Shown here: in pieces, positions 60,723 through 64,000 of the stretch | Numbering within the stretch: the first letter of the stretch is position 1 | Layout of the letters: each line of letters opens with the position of its first letter | The notes under the pieces: generated by a model | What the model saw: the letters and a program-made list of their open reading frames with translations, nothing else | What the model was told of the DNA's origin: nothing | The model's database searches: none | NCBI GenBank assembly: GCA_905221615.1 | Contig: CAJNDT010000125.1 | Location: 757,501-821,500, forward strand | Direction of reading: 5' to 3' | From: Symbiodinium sp. CCMP2592 | Lineage: Eukaryota; Sar; Dinophyceae; Suessiales; Symbiodiniaceae | DNA length: 64,000 nucleotides | Translations under genes and position numbers: made by a program

Positions 60723-60875
60723 GGAGCCGGGAAACCCAAAGCCCGAAACCCTGATCCCTAAACCCTAACCCCTAAACCCGAAACCCAAAGCCCAAAACCC
60801 TGCAAGGAACCCATGCTTGTAAGAACCACCGAACCGTGTAAAACAAACAGCAAAAGCAAGAATCCCTGTATCGTC

Positions 60876-60973
60876 CCTAAGGGTCCATGTGCCCAAGTAA
60901 TAAATTCTTTGGCCTTAAAGTACCTATATAGGGAGCCCTTTAAGGCTTAAGTATCTGCTACAAAGGTACATGG
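60876..60973. mobile_element. Hybrid family S/D element
   Basis: The left end CCCTAAGGGTCCATGTGCCC is typical of family S, while the right half (AAAGGTACATGGAGCC) is typical of family D, suggesting recombination between families. Confidence 0.6.
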
Positions 60974-61629
60974 AGCCTATGGGTATCATCGTGCTGGCCC
61001 GCAGCAGAAGCCCTTGAACATCTTGTAAAGCGGTGTAAAACTCTGAGCCTCTAAGCCTCTTAACCGCCATAAAAACACTAGAATACTCTGAAATCTTATG
61101 TAAACTCACACGAAAAACTAAAACGAGAAGAACCGTGTAAAACCCTATAGTTACCCTAAGCCCTAAAATCCTAGACGCTAAACCAACCCTTAGCTCCAAA
61201 CCCTAAACCCTATACTTACCCTAAGCCCTAAACCCTAAACCTGATAGAGAGCCTCCGGAAGTATATCTTGTGAGGTGCCGAAGGCTCCGCCACGGGGAGC
61301 TGAATCCTCACAGAGCTTGTCGAGGATGAGCTCGTCCGCCGGGGCCTTTCAATCCTGGGTCCTAAACCTATAAGCCCTAAACACACACCCTATGCCCTAA
61401 GCCTACACGGCCCTAAACTCTAAACCCGGGTGTTTCGGTTTTTTCGGCTCCTCTGGGGATTCCTAATCCAAATTGGTTCTCTTACGGCTAGTTTTAGTAC
61501 ACCTACAACATACACCTACTACCGCTAGTACTACGACTCCTCCTACTCCTCCTCCTGCTGTTGCCAGTATTCGTGCTACCACGAGCGAGTATGATCATAT
61601 CACAGCAGCTGTTACTACCACTGCTACTA
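60974..61629. other. No gene seen
   Basis: CCCTAAA-like units at 61160-61240 and 61360-61430, and a CTACTA/CTCCTC trinucleotide patch at 61500-61630 that leads into the next element. Confidence 0.5.
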
Positions 61630-61730
61630 CTGTTGGTGATATAAATCCTGCATTACTGTAAGAACCCTAAACTATGGGAATTATGGTATATTCCTTCTTA
61701 TGGGTAATGCAGGATTTATATCATCAACCG
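61630..61730. mobile_element. Miniature TIR element, family A
   Basis: The ends are CTGTTGGTGATATAAATCC and GGATTTATATCATCAACCG, with TA at 61628-61629 and 61731-61732. It is inserted in a trinucleotide repeat. Confidence 0.85.
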
Positions 61731-61900
61731 TACGGCCGGCCCTTACAGGGGTTACAGACCCAACTGAACCAGTGCTGCAGGCTCAAAGCATCGCCAACCT
61801 GCAAGCAGAGTTACCCAAGACGGTCCATATACACGGTTGAGGGTTTAGGGTTCAGGGTTTAGGGTTTAGGGCCAGTCTAGGGTTTAGAATTACCGAATTA

Positions 61901-62074
61901 CCCCAGAGGGTCCAGAAGGGTGGTTGTCAAAATTGGGGTCCCGTTTTGGGGTCCCTATTATACTACGGCACCTGATTTTAAGGGTACCCAAAAAGGGGCC
62001 ATAATTTTGACAACTACCCATATACACTATTAAAGTCACTATTATGGAAATAGTAGTGTACACGGACCCTCTAA
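61901..62074. mobile_element. TIR element interrupted by family F
   Basis: The outer arms CCCAGAGGGTCC and GGACCCTCT pair. A family F element (about 61915-62018) has inserted next to the left arm and is followed by TA. The outer core, ACTATTATGGAAATAGTAG, is unlike other families. Confidence 0.7.
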
Positions 62075-62366
62075 GTGCGAGGCGAAGTGTAGATCGGAAA
62101 TGAGCCACTGATACATCTGTACCGGATGCCTTCCAGATCTTGTGATACCCGTCCGTGCAGAGATCACCTTCTTCCTCCTCCTCGTCATCATCACCATCAG
62201 CACCAGCATCATTTTCATTCCTAAGTTTGGTGTGGTTAGGTCTTTAGGGTGTGAGTGTGACTGCTTCTGATAGATCATAATCCCTGTCGTTGCATGTCGT
62301 TGTTAAAGTGGTCAGTAGTACGGTTAAAGCTCACTTGCATATTCTGTGCAATCTCCAGCGTGCGAC

Positions 62367-63884
62367 ATGTCGATTACGGTGGAAGTGGGGCTTCTCAGTG
62401 GCAAAACAGCCGCCGTGAAAGCTGCGGCCTATGAACACGTGGCAGAACTGAAACATCGGGCGCAGATCGCTCTTGGAGTCGGACCAGGGCGGCTAGTAGA
62501 CTCACATGGAACTGTTCTGGATGCAGGCGTGTCGATTAAGCTAGCCGGAGTGCGAAGTGGTGACTCACTGACCTTGCACATTGGCCGAACTCAAGCTTGT
62601 GGCACTTCCAAAGGATTTGCTGCCATTCTTGGCGATGGACGCGTCGCGACCTGGGGACACAGTGCATTCGGCGGTGACAGCCGGGCTGTTCAGGATCAGT
62701 CTCAGGATGTGCAGCAAATTCAAGCATCTCCCGGCGCATTTGCTGCCTGCCTTGGTGATGGATCGGTCGTCACCTGGGGTGGTGCTGGCTATGGTGGGGA
62801 CAGTACTGGTGTGCAGGATAGGCTGAAGAATGTGCAACAGATCCAAGCCTCTCTCCGTGCTTTCGCTGCCATTCTTGGCGATGGCTCGGTCGTGACCTGG
62901 GGTCCGGGTAGCTGGGGTGGTGACAGCAGGGCTGTGCAGGATCAGTTGAAGAACGTGCAGCAGATCCAAGCCAATGACTGCGCTTTTGCAGCCATTCTTG
63001 GAGACGGATCGGTCGTCACTTGGGGTGAAGCTAGCTTTGGCGGTGACAGCAATGCTGTGCAGGATCAATTGAAGAACGTGAAGCAGATCCAGTCTACTAG
63101 ATTTGCTTTTGCTGCCGTTCTTGGTGATAGATCCGTCGTGACCTGGGGTGATGCTCACCTTGGTGGTGACAGCAGGGCTGTGCAGGCTCAACTAGGGAAT
63201 GTGCGGCAGATCCAAGCCACTCACCTCGCTTTTGCTGCTATTCTCGGGGATGGATCTGTCGTGAGCTGGGGTGCTGCTGGCGACAGCAGTGCTGTGCAGC
63301 GTCAGCTGAAGAATGTGCAGCAGATCCAAGCCTCCTGGCATGCTTTTGCTGCTATTCTTGGCGACGGATCCGTCGTGTCTTGGGGTTCTCCTGACCATGG
63401 TGGTGACAGTAGTTCTGTGCAGGGTCACCTGAAGACTGTGCAACAGATCCAAGCCTCTATCCGTGCTTTCGCTGCCATTTGTGGCGATGGCTCGGTCGTG
63501 ACCTGGGGTGATGCTGGCTCTGGTGGTGACAGCAGTGCTGTGAAGGATAAACTGAAGAACGTGCAGCAGATCCAAGCCAATGACCGTGCATTTGCAGCTA
63601 TTCTTGACGACGGATCGGTCGTCACGTGGGGTGAGGCTGCCTGTGGTGGTGATAGCAGGGCTGTGCAGCAGCAGTTGAAGAAGGTGCAATCGATACAAGC
63701 CTCTGACCAAGCTTTTGCTGCCATCCTGGAGGATGGATCCGTCGTGACCTGGGGTGACAACGGTGCTGTGCTGGATCTCCCTAAGAAGCAAGGCTTTAGC
63801 AGATCCGTCGCAACCTGGATCGTGCTGGCCTTGGTTGTAGCAGTTGTAGCAGTGGTGTTGCACAGGACCAGATCAGGTAAATAG
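62367..63884 (+). CDS. Ubiquitin-like / RCC1-like repeat protein, paralogue 2
   Basis: The 505-residue protein starts at the ATG of MSITVEVGLLSGKTAAVK, aligned with paralogue 1; the ORF upstream lacks an ATG. Residues 1-77 are the ubiquitin-like domain, ending RSGDSLTLHIG. About ten tandem repeats follow, mostly 41 residues, of the form AFAAILGDGSVVTWG, a variable quartet, GGDSRAVQDQLKN and VQQIQAS. The sixth repeat is three residues short (VVSWGAAGDSSAV). The tenth is truncated and leads to a basic linker (LPKKQGFSRS) and a C-terminal membrane segment, TWIVLALVVAVVAVVLH, with a short basic tail (RTRSGK). This predicts a tail-anchored protein with its repeats in the cytosol. Function is inferred only from the RCC1-like fold; related proteins bind partners or regulate GTPases. 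Confidence 0.85.
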   Translation: MSITVEVGLLSGKTAAVKAAAYEHVAELKHRAQIALGVGPGRLVDSHGTVLDAGVSIKLAGVRSGDSLTLHIGRTQACGTSKGFAAILGDGRVATWGHSAFGGDSRAVQDQSQDVQQIQASPGAFAACLGDGSVVTWGGAGYGGDSTGVQDRLKNVQQIQASLRAFAAILGDGSVVTWGPGSWGGDSRAVQDQLKNVQQIQANDCAFAAILGDGSVVTWGEASFGGDSNAVQDQLKNVKQIQSTRFAFAAVLGDRSVVTWGDAHLGGDSRAVQAQLGNVRQIQATHLAFAAILGDGSVVSWGAAGDSSAVQRQLKNVQQIQASWHAFAAILGDGSVVSWGSPDHGGDSSSVQGHLKTVQQIQASIRAFAAICGDGSVVTWGDAGSGGDSSAVKDKLKNVQQIQANDRAFAAILDDGSVVTWGEAACGGDSRAVQQQLKKVQSIQASDQAFAAILEDGSVVTWGDNGAVLDLPKKQGFSRSVATWIVLALVVAVVAVVLHRTRSGK

Positions 63885-64000
63885 CGCAGGTGTGGGGCGG
63901 CTTTGGATCTTGGTTAAGGGTTGGATGAGGCTTTGGAGGATCGAAACCACTTCAAGCCGTGAACCTCATCTAGGGTGTAGGTTCTGTTGCCAAGAAGATC
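63885..64000. other. 3' flank, no feature seen
   Basis: Unique sequence to the end of the window. Confidence 0.5.

Noticed and set aside
235-62074. CRISPR-like spaced repeats
   Set aside because: The recurring palindromes are 90-130 bp, irregularly spaced, and bear TIRs and target duplications; they are transposable elements.
62565-63863. Minus-strand ORFs of 208 and 223 codons
   Set aside because: They are antisense shadows of paralogue 2, as in the first gene.
1-64000. tRNA, rRNA, U-snRNA or spliced-leader RNA genes
   Set aside because: I looked by eye for T-loop GTTCGA contexts and for the dinoflagellate spliced-leader core and saw no convincing match; a covariance-model search would be decisive.

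Overview
This window looks like nuclear DNA of a core dinoflagellate, probably a relative of Symbiodinium or Polarella. This is inference: the sequence carries no taxonomic marker gene. The grounds are plant-type telomere heptamers (TTTAGGG) scattered on both strands far from any chromosome end, very low gene density, dozens of short terminal-inverted-repeat (TIR) elements often nested in one another, a non-LTR retroelement, and large tandem-repeat proteins. No tRNA, rRNA, spliced-leader RNA, CRISPR array or bacterial-style operon was seen.

Layout. 1-5 kb: repeat-rich DNA, a NYN-domain nuclease-like gene (about 2041-3444, +), then a decayed ankyrin-repeat pseudogene (4074-4982). 5-27 kb: intron-like DNA full of miniature TIR elements (families named A to T here), interstitial telomeric repeats, microsatellites and short plus-strand exon-like segments. 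27.0-33.3 kb: a minus-strand non-LTR retroelement with RNase H-like, APE-type endonuclease and reverse-transcriptase domains and C-terminal zinc fingers, broken by a frameshift and bracketed by identical 197-bp direct repeats. 33-62 kb: more TIR elements, telomere-derived satellites and exon-like segments, interrupted by an intact ubiquitin-like/RCC1-like repeat gene (38077-39402, +). 62.4-63.9 kb: a second paralogue of that gene with one more repeat and a C-terminal membrane anchor.

Two points stand out. First, about 30 short segments between 5 and 58 kb, nearly all on the plus strand, translate to charged E/K/R/Q/L-rich peptides. Many are bounded by AG on the left and GT or GC on the right, and several are an exact number of codons. 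They may be small exons of one or more very long coiled-coil genes whose introns have been inflated by TIR elements and telomere-like arrays. Second, the TIR element families have different internal sequences but repeatedly show TA target duplications (sometimes 3 bp), with at least five readable nested insertions that give a relative chronology.

Confidence is high for the four intact or near-intact protein regions and for the TIR elements, moderate for the retroelement boundaries, and low for each exon-like segment taken alone. Family letters are local labels, not published names.
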